From Mucinivorans hirudinis (GTDB lineage: Bacteria; Bacteroidota; Bacteroidia; Bacteroidales; Rikenellaceae), in NCBI GenBank assembly GCA_000723505.1, contig HG934468.1, forward strand, positions 1,768,798-1,832,797: 64,000 nucleotides of DNA. The letters run 5' to 3'. The notes below the pieces were generated by a model. The model made no database searches, was not told the origin of the DNA, and saw only the letters and a program-made list of their open reading frames with translations. The stretch's first letter is position 1; the number at the start of each line of letters is the position of its first letter. The position numbers were made by a program, and so were the translations under genes. This document shows positions 1 to 8,368 of this stretch, piece by piece.

Positions 1-709
1 CTTCCAACTGAAAATGCAGCGTATGCAGTCCATCTTCTTGATTGGCAGCAACCCCAATATGCTTTACGATATGCGATTTACCAACTCCCGTAGAGGCGAG
101 GAAACAAGTAAGCTGACCACGCAGGTTACGACCATCATTTAGAGCATCTAAATATTCGATGTAGAAGCGTGAAACCTGTGGCAGGGAGGACATTTTTTCT
201 TCCAGTTCACGCTGTCGATTCTTTTTGTATCGCTCCGAAAAGGTAGCCCCGACATCAATAAATGCGTTTGACTTGAGTGTGAACCCCGATAACCACTCAG
301 CATACTCTTTCAACAGGGCTTCCGCTTTCTCCTGTTTGCTCTGATTGTAGAGCTTGCCCACCTCGGTATAGACATTTTGAAGCCGCACACCCTTGATGTA
401 GTTCTCGAACATATCAAGCACAATCTCAGAGGTCGAGTCACCATCATACTCAACGATGGTGTTTATCAACTCTATCGCATCGTAGTCGCTATTGAAGGCT
501 TGTGAAAGGATAGCGTAGGATGGAGGTGTTTTGTAGTTCTTGAAGTGATTGGCGAAGAGCTCCTGTACTCGCTGAAACGAGCGGTCAGGCAGAAACTCCT
601 TCTCCATATACTGCACAAGAACACTGCACACCCCATCGTTACGCATAGCCGTGGCATATAACTCATAGAGGAACTCAACGCTCAGAGGATTAGTTTTTCT
701 CTTCTCCAT
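1..709 (-). CDS. DnaB-like replicative helicase, N-terminal 236 residues (runs off the window start)
   Basis: No stop is met before base 1, so the C-terminal half of this protein lies outside the window. The start is the ATG at 709-707, two bases after the sigma-factor stop, giving MEKRKTNPLSV. Residues 205-212 read ASTGVGKS, a Walker A loop, preceded by QLTCFL and followed about 20 residues later by LHFQLE. That arrangement matches the DnaB/RecA-type ATPase core, where FSLEM follows the P-loop. The first ~190 residues are helical and probably form the N-terminal domain. Role inferred from the family: ring helicase unwinding DNA at the phage replication fork. It is co-directional and tightly coupled with the sigma gene. 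A RecA-like ATPase of another subfamily is the main alternative. Confidence 0.75.
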   Translation of the reverse strand, partial: MEKRKTNPLSVEFLYELYATAMRNDGVCSVLVQYMEKEFLPDRSFQRVQELFANHFKNYKTPPSYAILSQAFNSDYDAIELINTIVEYDGDSTSEIVLDMFENYIKGVRLQNVYTEVGKLYNQSKQEKAEALLKEYAEWLSGFTLKSNAFIDVGATFSERYKKNRQRELEEKMSSLPQVSRFYIEYLDALNDGRNLRGQLTCFLASTGVGKSHIVKHIGVAANQEDGLHTLHFQLE

Positions 710-711
710 GC

Positions 712-1323
712 CTATAAACCCTCTTTTTTAAGCCGACCATCTACGGTGAGCACATCTCTCATATTCTTCTTAGCTAAGAATATGCGGCTTTTTATGGTTT
801 CGGAGTTCTTGGTTTTCAGATTGCCATTCTGATAGGATATTTCGACAATCTCATCCATTCGATAGCCTGCCTGCTGAAGCAACAAAGCCTCCCTGTGAAT
901 TTCAGGGAGAGCGTCTAAGGCTTCGAGAATCTCATCGTTGTAATGCTCCCGAAAGTTGTCGAGTCCCATACAATTGCAGCTCAACGATTCGACACTGTCA
1001 GCGATGTCATTCAGTTCGATGTTATCTTTTTTCTTGGGCACTTTGCTGTTTTGACGGTTCAGATCAAAAATATAGCGTTGCGCCACCGAATAGATCCAAC
1101 TCTTGAGCCCACGTGAGGGATTGTAGCTTTCGATGTATCGAAAGAAATTTACCAACACCTCGCTGTAATTATCCTCAATATCCTTCTGGTCGTTTGTATA
1201 CTTGATACATATACTGTAAACTAACCTCTTGTGAGGTAGGATATACTTTGTAAATAGTTCCGTCCTGCGCTTGATAGACTCCGGATCTAAGTCTCTCACG
1301 GACGGCAATAATTGCTTTTTCAC
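712..1323 (-). CDS. ECF-type RNA polymerase sigma factor
   Basis: The 203-residue protein has a sigma-70 region 2 (about residues 30-95), with the pattern DIEDNYSEVLVNFFRYIESY followed by SRGLKSWIYSVAQRYIFDLNR. This is typical of ECF sigma factors (core binding and -10 recognition). Region 4 (about residues 130-195) contains LEALDALPEIHREALLLQQAGYRMDEI and a helix-turn-helix ending in RIFLAKKNMRD. There is no region 1 or 3. Such proteins redirect host RNA polymerase to alternative promoters. The gene lies directly upstream of the helicase and downstream of the Rha gene. I infer that it reads the 12 AAACTTT-N15-CTAWTCTTA motifs upstream of the virion genes, because ECF -35 boxes usually contain AAC. 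The family assignment is firm; the target is an inference. Confidence 0.88.
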   Translation of the reverse strand: MKKQLLPSVRDLDPESIKRRTELFTKYILPHKRLVYSICIKYTNDQKDIEDNYSEVLVNFFRYIESYNPSRGLKSWIYSVAQRYIFDLNRQNSKVPKKKDNIELNDIADSVESLSCNCMGLDNFREHYNDEILEALDALPEIHREALLLQQAGYRMDEIVEISYQNGNLKTKNSETIKSRIFLAKKNMRDVLTVDGRLKKEGL

Positions 1324-1348
1324 TCATTCCAGCCATAATCGTAATACT

Positions 1349-1382
1349 TAATCTGTTATTCAATCTTCAAGCTTATTTCAGC
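1349..1382 (-). repeat. Leader repeat copy 1, upstream of the sigma gene
   Basis: These 34 bp match 2241-2274 with three differences. On the - strand the core is GCTGAAATAAGC followed by TGAAGATTGAA, ending about 25 bp before the sigma start. The similarity continues for a few more bases (GTCAGTTT against AGTCAATTT). Because both copies lie just upstream of regulatory genes (sigma and Rha), a shared promoter or operator is likely. No consensus host promoter is obvious in either. Confidence 0.6.
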
Positions 1383-1405
1383 GTCAGTTTATATGTGGGA
1401 CGTTG

Positions 1406-1449
1406 TAGTGATTAGTGATATCAACAAAAGTGTGAGCCACTAATCACTA
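1406..1449. promoter_or_regulatory. 12-bp perfect inverted repeat between rha and sigma genes
   Basis: TAGTGATTAGTG at 1406-1417 is repeated as its exact complement at 1438-1449 around a 20-bp loop. It sits in the 141-bp gap after the Rha gene stop and before the sigma gene start. No run of T follows on either strand, so it does not look like an intrinsic terminator. A protein-binding site (operator for the sigma-helicase unit) or an RNA hairpin is possible. Confidence 0.6.
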
Positions 1450-1464
1450 TCAACCAAACACCAT

Positions 1465-2214
1465 TTACTCCTTACCAAGGAATTTATTTACAAAGTAGAT
1501 AAGCCCCTTACCTGTGACTTTGGGTGTGCTCTTCACTATGGATGAGCCATCGGGATTATTGATGGTTCGCTTCTTTATCTCAAACAATCCTTGCTCCATC
1601 GCTCTTTGGGTAGGGATATTGTGGCTCTCTCCCTTAGTGCAGAGGTAATTATTATCTCGAAGCCACTCAAAAAGTCTGTTTTGCCCTATCTCGACTCCGT
1701 TTTGGCATAGGATTTTTGCCAGTTCCCCGACAAGGCAACTACTGTGCGATGTCTCGACCGCTGAGGCAAAGAGGACTTTGGGAGCTTGCAGGACAAGAGT
1801 TTTTCGTTGTTGCTCTATCTCTTCCGACTGCGTTGCTGCCAACTTCAACGCTTCGGAATAGGTTTGAGGAATCTTAAACCCACCGTACATTTTTTCTCGC
1901 TCTAACTCTTCCCAGCGGTCTATAATAGCAGCTCTTAATGTTACATCGTAACCACTGGCAAGCAACAAGCACGCTTTCTTGTTGAGTATATACATAAAAT
2001 TGCGTTTGCCATTGGATGCTATGTACTCCGATTCGTCAATCTGATATTCGCTATTCTTAGTAGAGCCCAAATTTGGGCTGTACTCTGGCATCTTGTCTAT
2101 CAAACACTTAACATCTCGAATTATGTGTCTGTGGTGTTTATTTGTGACCTCTGCTATCTGCAAAGAAGTGAGCGTTTGTACTACTTGACTATTGAAGATT
2201 TCTACGTCTTTCAT
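1465..2214 (-). CDS. Rha-family phage regulator with C-terminal ANT/KilAC domain
   Basis: The 249-residue protein has a Rha-type N-terminal domain (about residues 8-110). Marks are SLQIAEVTNKHHRHIIRDVK, YMLNKKACLLLASGYD-like wording (here FMYILNKKACLLLASGYDV) and the helix AAIIDRWEELERE. A linker with SEALKLAATQSEEIEQQRKTL leads to a C-terminal ANT/KilAC antirepressor domain (about 145-245) with VGELAKILCQNGVEIGQNRL and a closing KVTGKGLIYFVNKFL. Proteins with this two-domain plan act as phage regulators or antirepressors that bind DNA or host repressors. It lies between the RuvC-like gene and the sigma gene and has its own leader, which shares a 34-bp repeat with the sigma leader. Autoregulation through that repeat is an inference. 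Confidence 0.85.
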   Translation of the reverse strand: MKDVEIFNSQVVQTLTSLQIAEVTNKHHRHIIRDVKCLIDKMPEYSPNLGSTKNSEYQIDESEYIASNGKRNFMYILNKKACLLLASGYDVTLRAAIIDRWEELEREKMYGGFKIPQTYSEALKLAATQSEEIEQQRKTLVLQAPKVLFASAVETSHSSCLVGELAKILCQNGVEIGQNRLFEWLRDNNYLCTKGESHNIPTQRAMEQGLFEIKKRTINNPDGSSIVKSTPKVTGKGLIYFVNKFLGKE

Positions 2215-2235
2215 TTTGAATTGATTTTGCTTTTT

Positions 2236-2274
2236 TAGATTAATCTATTGTTCAATCTTCAGGCTTATTTCAGC
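2236..2274 (-). repeat. Leader repeat copy 2 with 12-bp palindrome, upstream of rha
   Basis: Bases 2241-2274 match the sigma-gene leader at 1349-1382 in 31 of 34 positions. It overlaps a perfect 12-bp palindrome, TAGATTAATCTA, at 2236-2247. The element ends about 20 bp before the Rha start codon. It could be an operator shared by the two regulatory genes. Confidence 0.55.
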
Positions 2275-2307
2275 AGTCAATTTTTAATCTATAAAACAAT
2301 CACTTAT

Positions 2308-2790
2308 TTAGAATACCCTGTACTTATTGCAGTAGTATTTGAATATCCAGAAAGCATCCGCTTCGTCGTCATTTTTAGCGTGAAAGTTATATTTGCTCTC
2401 CGCCGCCTTAATCATATCGACTTTGCTTGCTTTGCCGTTGCCTGTTGCAAATTTTTTCAAGCTCATCACATTAACAAACACCGGTTCGGGTAGCTCTAAC
2501 TCATCGCATACTTCCAGCAGAATGCCTCGAAGCTCACAGAGCTTTCGCATATCGTAGAAGTGGCTATTGACATTCACGTCTTCGGCAACTACCTGCCTGA
2601 TATTATGCGTTTTTATATATTCAATTAGGGTGTCTCGAAACGCCTTGTGTTGTTTGTTGTCATTTCGTTGCTTTGACTCATAAAAATTCCATGCTCCCGA
2701 TTCGTGGGCCGAATAATATCCGGTTTGTGATGCGATGTCGAGAGCCAGAACCTCATCTTTGGTTGGTTTACACGATAAATGATTTGCCAT
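2308..2790 (-). CDS. RuvC-like Holliday-junction resolvase
   Basis: The 160-residue protein has the RuvC/RNase H acidic pattern: D18 in VLALDIAS, E70 in QVVAEDVNV, and a C-terminal NDDEADAFWIF with D141/D142 and D145. The segment KKFATGNGKASKVDM matches the RuvC-type lysine-rich stretch before the last acidic motif. Length is close to the usual 160-190. The expected role is metal-dependent cleavage of branched DNA (four-way junctions, recombination and replication intermediates) before packaging. The ATG at 2790 overlaps the end of the SbcC-like gene by 23 bp, so it is translated as part of the recombination operon. Confidence 0.85.
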   Translation of the reverse strand: MANHLSCKPTKDEVLALDIASQTGYYSAHESGAWNFYESKQRNDNKQHKAFRDTLIEYIKTHNIRQVVAEDVNVNSHFYDMRKLCELRGILLEVCDELELPEPVFVNVMSLKKFATGNGKASKVDMIKAAESKYNFHAKNDDEADAFWIFKYYCNKYRVF

Positions 2791-5083
2791 TCTCTTTTCG
2801 GATGATTAGTGTGTGCGGGTATGATTCGCTTACGTGTCCGTGCGAGACCACCAAGGCGGTGATGCCAAGGCGGTTAATCGACTCGAACATTTTGGCGTTC
2901 CCCTGCTCATCTACTGCCGCCAGAATCTCATCCAATACCAATAAATCAAGACCCTTATCGCCCTCGCAGTTGCTGTTGACCAGCTTCTGCATCGCGAGGA
3001 TAGACGAGAGGTTTACTCGTGCCTTTTCGCCCTCCGAGAACTTGCCAAAAGAGCCGCAATCTACACCGTCCCGAAGAAGCGAAATCGAGATTTTCTCTCT
3101 CACTTTGCCCGTTTTCAGTACGGTATAGCCGGAGAACTGAATTCGAATATCACTACCGATGCTCTCTAAAAACTCATTGGTAATTTGACTCAGAGCCTCG
3201 ATCTTCGTGTTTGCCAAATAGGACTTAAACTGAGCAAATCGTTGCTCCTGTTCTTGCAGACGCTTTAGTCTCTGCTCGACCTCCGACTTCGTTTTCAGTG
3301 TCTCATTAGAGCGTTTGCGGACATCTTTTAGCGATTCTCGGAGCGACTGGATAACCTCATCCGGCGACGAATTGTTAATCTCGCCGATGGTGGAATAAAG
3401 TGTCTCGATGGAGCTTTCGGTAGCTGCCACATCCTCATTGAGCGTTTTAATCTCACGTTTGCGAGACGCAGTGGCTGAGTCGATAATCTCGTATGCCTGG
3501 TCGAACATCTTGCGGCGTGTGCTCTCAATCTCTTTCTGAATGGTGGCGATTTTCTCGGTGAACTGCTTCCCTTTGCGTTGCAGAGATTCCAGCTTGAAAT
3601 TGAGCGTTTGCAACTCCTTCTCGGCAGCATCAACTTTGGCAAGCCAATCGCTGTTGTCGGTGTTGAGTTGTCGCCTTGCCTGCTGAATCTCTTTTTGGTC
3701 CTGCTCGATAAAGACAATCGTCTTTTCGGTCTCGGTTCGCTTTTGGGTGGTCTGCTCGGCTTCAGTTTGAAGTCGCTCCAACTCTTTTTCGCCTTGGGCA
3801 ACATCAAACGAACTGTCAGATGCTACAAACTCAAACTGACACTTCGGGCAAGTGATAGCTCCGGCAATTTTGTTTTTAAGCAATTCAATAGCAGAACTGT
3901 GAGTTCGCCTCTTCTCCAGCAATGAGGTACAGAGCCGGTTCGCCTCCTGCATCTCTTTCTCTAAGTCTGCAAGTTGTTTTTTGTAACTTTCGCTTTTGGT
4001 GGTAGCTTTAGTCACAAACTCGGCGTGCTCAGATTTGAGTTTATCGCAAACTGCTTGCTGCTGTTGCACTTTGACATCCAAAGACTCCAGTTCATCAGAC
4101 AAACCCTCTCGTTCACTTTGAACCTGAGCGAGTTCGTCAGTCTTCGTTTTCAGAACATTGTTCCAGTCAGTAAGTTTTCCGAATGGCTTTAAGAGCATTT
4201 CAATGCCGTTTAGACAAATCTCCAACGACTCTTCACTATGTTCAAGTAGCTGGACTTCTTTGTCGGCAGTGTCGAGGGTTACCAGCACATCGGCGTGGGC
4301 ATCTATCTGAACGCTGAGCATACGAAGCGACTCTCGTTTTTCGGCGATAGTATGTTCAATACCCTTGATGCGTTCCGCTTTGTTACGGTTGCGCTCCTCC
4401 TTGCCGTTCTCCTCCTTGTCGATTTGTTCGATTAGCATCTGGGTACGACCCTCCAACGATGCGAAGTCGAGTTCCACGGCTTTGAGTTCATCAGCGATGG
4501 GCTCCATATCCTGACATACTCGCTCGATAGCTTCATCGACCACAATGCCGTTGCTGAAACGATTGATTATCTCCTTCTTATCCTTGTCTGAACACGACAA
4601 AAAGTCTTCGTAACGGTGTTTGGAGAGGATAAAGTTGTTGAATAGCTCATCACGAGTGATGCCCAATTTTTCGAGAATGTACTTCGTGTAGGCATCCACT
4701 GAGTGCTGTACGGCCTCATCGGTATCAACCAATTTGCCATCTCGCTCAATCGAGCAATGCACCACAGATGCCCCTTTACGATAAAGCTCACGTTCAACGG
4801 CAAACACCTCATTGCACGAACTGTTGAAAAACTCCAATCGCACGTAACACTCATCGGCAGCATCGTTGATAATCTCCTCATTCTTGATTTTTCGCAGCGG
4901 TGAGCCTGTAATGCCAATAGCGATACACTCCAACAATGCAGATTTACCGGAACCATTCGAGCGTTGGCTCTCATTGTCCCGATTGTCGCCAAAAATCAAT
5001 GTGGTAACGCCTTGATTGAGCGTGTACTCTATCTCACGAAAGGCACATAGATTGCGTGCCTCTATTTTGTTTAGTTTCCACAT
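2768..5083 (-). CDS. SbcC/Rad50-like recombination ATPase (T4 gp46 type)
   Basis: This 771-residue SMC-like protein begins with an N-terminal ABC half: Walker A ending in SNGSGKSALLE at about residues 42-51. Long coiled coils follow, with a central zinc-hook CPKC near residue 411. The C-terminal half carries the ABC signature FSEGEKARVN (about 682) and Walker B LDLLVLDE (about 712). With its Mre11 partner, encoded 5 bp upstream, it forms the nuclease complex that trims or opens DNA ends. T4 uses gp46/gp47 for recombination-dependent replication and host DNA degradation. The family call is very secure; the exact role in this phage is inferred. Confidence 0.93.
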   Translation of the reverse strand: MWKLNKIEARNLCAFREIEYTLNQGVTTLIFGDNRDNESQRSNGSGKSALLECIAIGITGSPLRKIKNEEIINDAADECYVRLEFFNSSCNEVFAVERELYRKGASVVHCSIERDGKLVDTDEAVQHSVDAYTKYILEKLGITRDELFNNFILSKHRYEDFLSCSDKDKKEIINRFSNGIVVDEAIERVCQDMEPIADELKAVELDFASLEGRTQMLIEQIDKEENGKEERNRNKAERIKGIEHTIAEKRESLRMLSVQIDAHADVLVTLDTADKEVQLLEHSEESLEICLNGIEMLLKPFGKLTDWNNVLKTKTDELAQVQSEREGLSDELESLDVKVQQQQAVCDKLKSEHAEFVTKATTKSESYKKQLADLEKEMQEANRLCTSLLEKRRTHSSAIELLKNKIAGAITCPKCQFEFVASDSSFDVAQGEKELERLQTEAEQTTQKRTETEKTIVFIEQDQKEIQQARRQLNTDNSDWLAKVDAAEKELQTLNFKLESLQRKGKQFTEKIATIQKEIESTRRKMFDQAYEIIDSATASRKREIKTLNEDVAATESSIETLYSTIGEINNSSPDEVIQSLRESLKDVRKRSNETLKTKSEVEQRLKRLQEQEQRFAQFKSYLANTKIEALSQITNEFLESIGSDIRIQFSGYTVLKTGKVREKISISLLRDGVDCGSFGKFSEGEKARVNLSSILAMQKLVNSNCEGDKGLDLLVLDEILAAVDEQGNAKMFESINRLGITALVVSHGHVSESYPHTLIIRKENGKSFIV

Positions 5084-5088
5084 AGCGG

Positions 5089-6141
5089 CTAAAGTTTAGA
5101 GAGGTACGACAATCCGAGTTCCACATCATCAATCTGTTTCTCTTGGCAGAACTCTTCGTAGGTTTCACGGATTTTGCCCGTGTCGAACTTTTCAAAGAGC
5201 GAAGAGGAGGCAACTTCAATCTGTTCCACAGCTTCGGTGATGATTTCGACTTTGGAGGCTCCGGCTTCGAGCAGAATGGACTTGTTGATGGATGCACTCT
5301 TTTCGGGCGTGGTATGTACACGCACCTTGGTGCGATAGCGACCACCTTCCTTCATCTCATCCAACAGGTCAGTCAGGCGAATATCCACTTTGTCGCCATC
5401 CACATCAATCACCTTGTAGCGCACATTGGCTCTGTTCTGAACGAACTCGTGTGAGCCGTCATTATAGAGCACCGTATAACCCTTCTCTTCGTCCTCACCA
5501 AAGTTGTGCTGACGAGCAGAGCCGATGTATTCGATACGAGTTTTAGGGATTACGCAACGATTATGATAGTGAGCAACAAAAACACGCTCAAACTCCTCGA
5601 AGATATTTGCAGGCAGCTCCTTGTCGCTCGGTTGCGACAAAGCACCATTAATACCTTCGTGGATATAGAGATAGTTTTTCTTGCTGCCGTCTAAGGCATT
5701 GCGTTTCAAGTCGGAGAGCTTGTCACAGAAACTGCCATCTTCGGGAAAGTAAGCTATCATATGTAGCAACGCATACCTGCCGTCACCAATGGGTAGCGTA
5801 ACATAATCGTCGGCTACCAATACATTCGGGTGCTGGTTGTATATATGGCAATAACCCCGATTAGCCTCCAATGAGACTTTATCGTGGTTGCCGTTTGCAA
5901 TGGATACATTGATGCCTTGTTCGGCTGCACTGAGCAGACAGTCGTGCACAGCCAGTAGAATATCAAGCGTTTGAGAAGGGCGTGATAGAAATAGGTCTCC
6001 ACAGATAGCTATCTGCGAGACATTCATTTTGTTACATATTGTTAGTGCCTCGTTCCAATTGGCGATAAATTCTGGTATGTTTTCCTTTCCAATGTGCAGA
6101 TCGTTCATCAGTAACAGGCACGGATAATTACTTTTTGCCAT
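5089..6141 (-). CDS. SbcD/Mre11-like exonuclease subunit (T4 gp47 type)
   Basis: The metallophosphoesterase motifs are all present: D14xH16 in NDLHIG, G48D49 in CGDLF, and N85H86D87 in NGNHDK, followed by later histidines in HEGING and AHYHN. I chose the ATG at 6141 (MAKSNYPCLLL). A further-upstream start would use TTG and add seven residues. It partners the SbcC-like ATPase just downstream (5-bp gap). The complex is a Mn-dependent double-strand exonuclease and hairpin endonuclease in the known family. It sits between the SSB candidate and SbcC, a T4-like recombination cassette. Confidence 0.92.
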   Translation of the reverse strand: MAKSNYPCLLLMNDLHIGKENIPEFIANWNEALTICNKMNVSQIAICGDLFLSRPSQTLDILLAVHDCLLSAAEQGINVSIANGNHDKVSLEANRGYCHIYNQHPNVLVADDYVTLPIGDGRYALLHMIAYFPEDGSFCDKLSDLKRNALDGSKKNYLYIHEGINGALSQPSDKELPANIFEEFERVFVAHYHNRCVIPKTRIEYIGSARQHNFGEDEEKGYTVLYNDGSHEFVQNRANVRYKVIDVDGDKVDIRLTDLLDEMKEGGRYRTKVRVHTTPEKSASINKSILLEAGASKVEIITEAVEQIEVASSSLFEKFDTGKIRETYEEFCQEKQIDDVELGLSYLSKL

Positions 6142-6218
6142 AATAGATTGTGCAAATGGCAAAGGAAAGCGGTGAGAAACCGCCCTCCCTGCCGGTAAAT
6201 AATCATTGAAATTGCCTG

Positions 6219-7463
6219 TTATCGTCTGCGACGTTCCGATGATTGTGCTTCATCTTGAGCATCTTCGCCCTGCGGATCATCCGAAGCGGACTCAGGAGCT
6301 TGTTTTAGTGCCTCCTCAATCATATCCAGCAGATTCTTATTGCTGGTTCCCCGAGTGAAACGGATGTCCAATTTCTCCTGCTCGATATAGGTGCGAATCA
6401 TAGCCCTTAAATCCAGATACTCGGGTGATTTATCGCCAAGCTTCTGCTGCTCCAACTCCTCCTGTCGAACAAACAAATCATCAAGCGAGATACCTGCACT
6501 CTCTGTGGCGTTGCCTCTCGAATCTTTAGCACGTTTGTCAAAAGAGAAGCTGCTCTTATCATCCTTTGGAAGCTCTTCACCCAGTTTGTCGATAGCATAT
6601 TTCATGTCGAGGCTATCCATAATATTCATCTCGAACTTAGCATCACACTGTTTCAAAAACTCGATAGTCGCCTCGTATAGATAGCGATTGTAGCGATAGA
6701 TGATTTCGGGAATGCGAGGGGCTGCCATCAGTTTTGCAAGCTCCTCATTGGTCAGAGCAATGCTATCTGAAACGTGGTCAATATCGACAACATATTCGGT
6801 CTTGCCACCGTTTTTGCGTTTCTCAATCTCTACGGCATAGCCATTATAGACTGACGAAATAGGACACGGGAAGCCCGGAGATTTGGATAACTTCTTTTGC
6901 CATAGCTTGAATTTGCGCTCATCCAACTCTTTGAACTGCGAGTGTGACAGGGTGAGCATCTGGATTCCTTTGGCTCGCTCATCAAGGTCGATGATGTACA
7001 TAACGTGACCGTAGCCATATTTCAGACCACCGCCAAAGGAACCTCCACCGATTTTTTCGGCAAGTTTCTCATCATCTCGGTCGTTAGCAGCAGCTACAGC
7101 CAACTTGCGGTAGGTGTCGATAAGGTCCACAGAGAAACCCGAATCAGTAGCACGAGTTACTGACACATAGACTGATGATGCTTTTGAGGTGGGTGTTGCC
7201 CCGGGACGAATAAGCTCCATAAGGATTTGGCGAACCGGATACTCATACCCGAGTCGGTCGCATCTCCCGTCGGTACTTGGGGCGATTGGTAGCACTCTGA
7301 GGTGGTAAGTGCCAAGTTTGTCCATACGGAAGAACTCCGTTTTACTGAACGATTTGCTCTCTTCGATGGCGCGCTGTTGGGCGGCTTCGTAGCTCTCCTG
7401 TGAGGCTACAAACATCTCTTCGACAGACATCGTTAGGATGTCTTTCTCATTGCTTTCTTGCAT
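6219..7463 (-). CDS. Probable gp32-like single-stranded DNA-binding protein
   Basis: The 414-residue protein has an N-terminal region with FFRMDKLGTYHLRVLPIAPS, resembling the start of the T4 gp32-like OB-fold core (a KPG-type segment followed by RILP). Further in are aromatic- and basic-rich strands such as KYGYGHVMYIIDLDERAKG. The C-terminus is acidic (ASDDPQGEDAQDEA) and then ends in four arginines. An acidic tail is usual in SSBs that recruit replication partners, though the final Arg run is odd. The gene is first in the SbcD/SbcC/RuvC operon, which fits an SSB. The call rests on weak motifs plus context; a different replication accessory protein is possible. Confidence 0.55.
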   Translation of the reverse strand: MQESNEKDILTMSVEEMFVASQESYEAAQQRAIEESKSFSKTEFFRMDKLGTYHLRVLPIAPSTDGRCDRLGYEYPVRQILMELIRPGATPTSKASSVYVSVTRATDSGFSVDLIDTYRKLAVAAANDRDDEKLAEKIGGGSFGGGLKYGYGHVMYIIDLDERAKGIQMLTLSHSQFKELDERKFKLWQKKLSKSPGFPCPISSVYNGYAVEIEKRKNGGKTEYVVDIDHVSDSIALTNEELAKLMAAPRIPEIIYRYNRYLYEATIEFLKQCDAKFEMNIMDSLDMKYAIDKLGEELPKDDKSSFSFDKRAKDSRGNATESAGISLDDLFVRQEELEQQKLGDKSPEYLDLRAMIRTYIEQEKLDIRFTRGTSNKNLLDMIEEALKQAPESASDDPQGEDAQDEAQSSERRRR

Positions 7464-7776
7464 GATTGTTATTTGAATAAATTAAACAACCCGAATGCAA
7501 TCTAATACCGTAGCTCAAGGGTTCGGTGTCACCTTGTGCGTTCAGTTGAGCAATCTAAAGAGTTCATTCATAGCAAGTAGCCGTACAACTCCAATCAAAA
7601 TAGATGAGGGATCGTAAAATCCGTCAAGAAAAAAAGTATGTAATATAGGGGAATTTTGAGCGGGAAGAAGTTCCCTAAAATTCTTGGCTAATAATCTATT
7701 GCCTCAATCAGAATAAAAGATGCAAGAAGCATCACAACAAAAGTAGCAATTAAGTCTGAAACTACAAAAGTTTTTT
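7464..7776 (-). promoter_or_regulatory. Host-type promoter and ~260-nt leader of the replication operon
   Basis: This 313-bp gap contains, on the - strand, TTTG at 7768-7765 and TACTTTTG at 7745-7738, separated by exactly 19 bp. That is the Bacteroides housekeeping promoter form (TTTG, 19-21 bp, TAnnTTTG). Transcription would start near 7731 and leave a leader of roughly 260 nt before the SSB candidate. I see no clear riboswitch, but the leader has short dyads (for example GGGAA with TTCCC near 7660-7675). No convincing ORF lies in the gap. Confidence 0.7.
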
Positions 7777-8247
7777 TCAATTTTCATCTCCTTTTAGCTT
7801 CGTTCTCAATAATTTTCGCTCCTTTTCAATCTCTTGACGGTTTGCCTTAGCATACTTGTCAAGCTTACGTTTGCTTACTCCCTGATAAAACTGCTCCCTT
7901 TCGGGAGTCAATCGCTTTGCTCGTCCGCAGTAGATACCATCACGTTTGTAAAGGTCCAAATATCGCTGAAACTTGGGCTTAGAGAGTGAGACATCCGGCG
8001 AGGCATTGCAAACCAACTCAATCACACGAATTGACGGTTCCGGAAACAGACTTTTCGGGGTCATACGCATAATGACGGCATAAGCAGCCGGAGATTCATA
8101 CTTGAGCATAAACCCAAGCGGAGTCTCTTCAAACTTATACTTCTTCCTTGTCCCCTTGGGTCTTCCGTCCTCTTTTCGGTGTGGTTGGGAGTGTTTGTTC
8201 GTCTTTTTGGTTAGTCTCACTCCCCTGAACGTCTTGGCTTGTGGCAT
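7777..8247 (-). CDS. Unknown basic protein with AT-hook-like GRPKG motif; overlaps the gene before it
   Basis: The 156-residue ORF starts at an ATG at 8247 inside the preceding 73-residue ORF (113-bp overlap, +1 relative frame). Convincing protein-like sequence begins at about residue 29: GRPKGTRKKYKFEETPLGFM, then KYESPAAYAVIMRM, and a charged helical C-terminus rich in Lys, Arg and Glu. GRPKG resembles an AT-hook, so DNA binding is possible but unproven. I do not recognise the family. The upstream 28 residues are low quality, which raises the possibility that the true N-terminus comes from the overlapping ORF by frameshift (see findings). It lies at the end of the late - strand region, after the fibre gene. 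Confidence 0.5.
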   Translation of the reverse strand: MPQAKTFRGVRLTKKTNKHSQPHRKEDGRPKGTRKKYKFEETPLGFMLKYESPAAYAVIMRMTPKSLFPEPSIRVIELVCNASPDVSLSKPKFQRYLDLYKRDGIYCGRAKRLTPEREQFYQGVSKRKLDKYAKANRQEIEKERKLLRTKLKGDEN

Positions 8248-8356
8248 CGGTCTCTTCTGATTTTACGGGTTCGACAATCGGTTTTGCTGTTTGGGTGGAT
8301 GTGGTGGCGATGTTTTGCCTGCTTACCACATCTCGGGTGATGTTTACTCTTTTCAT
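8135..8356 (-). CDS. Small unknown polar protein downstream of the tail fibre gene
   Basis: The 73-residue ORF starts at ATG 8356, twelve bases after the fibre stop, with MKRVNITRDVVSRQNI. The rest is Thr/Ser/Glu-rich and disordered-looking, ending TTPKRGRKTQGDKEEV. The tail TTPKRGR runs into the same DNA that encodes GRPKGTRKK in the overlapping frame, so the two ORFs may be one protein interrupted by a frameshift. Function unknown. The similarity in style to the 121-residue protein at 44061-44426 (disordered, Gln/Glu-rich, phage structural neighbourhood) is only superficial. Confidence 0.5.
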   Translation of the reverse strand: MKRVNITRDVVSRQNIATTSTQTAKPIVEPVKSEETDATSQDVQGSETNQKDEQTLPTTPKRGRKTQGDKEEV

Positions 8357-8368
8357 AATTTATTGTTG

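Noticed and set aside
1175-1363. 62-residue ORF overlapping the sigma start
   Set aside because: It is a frame shadow over the sigma N-terminus and has no coding character of its own.
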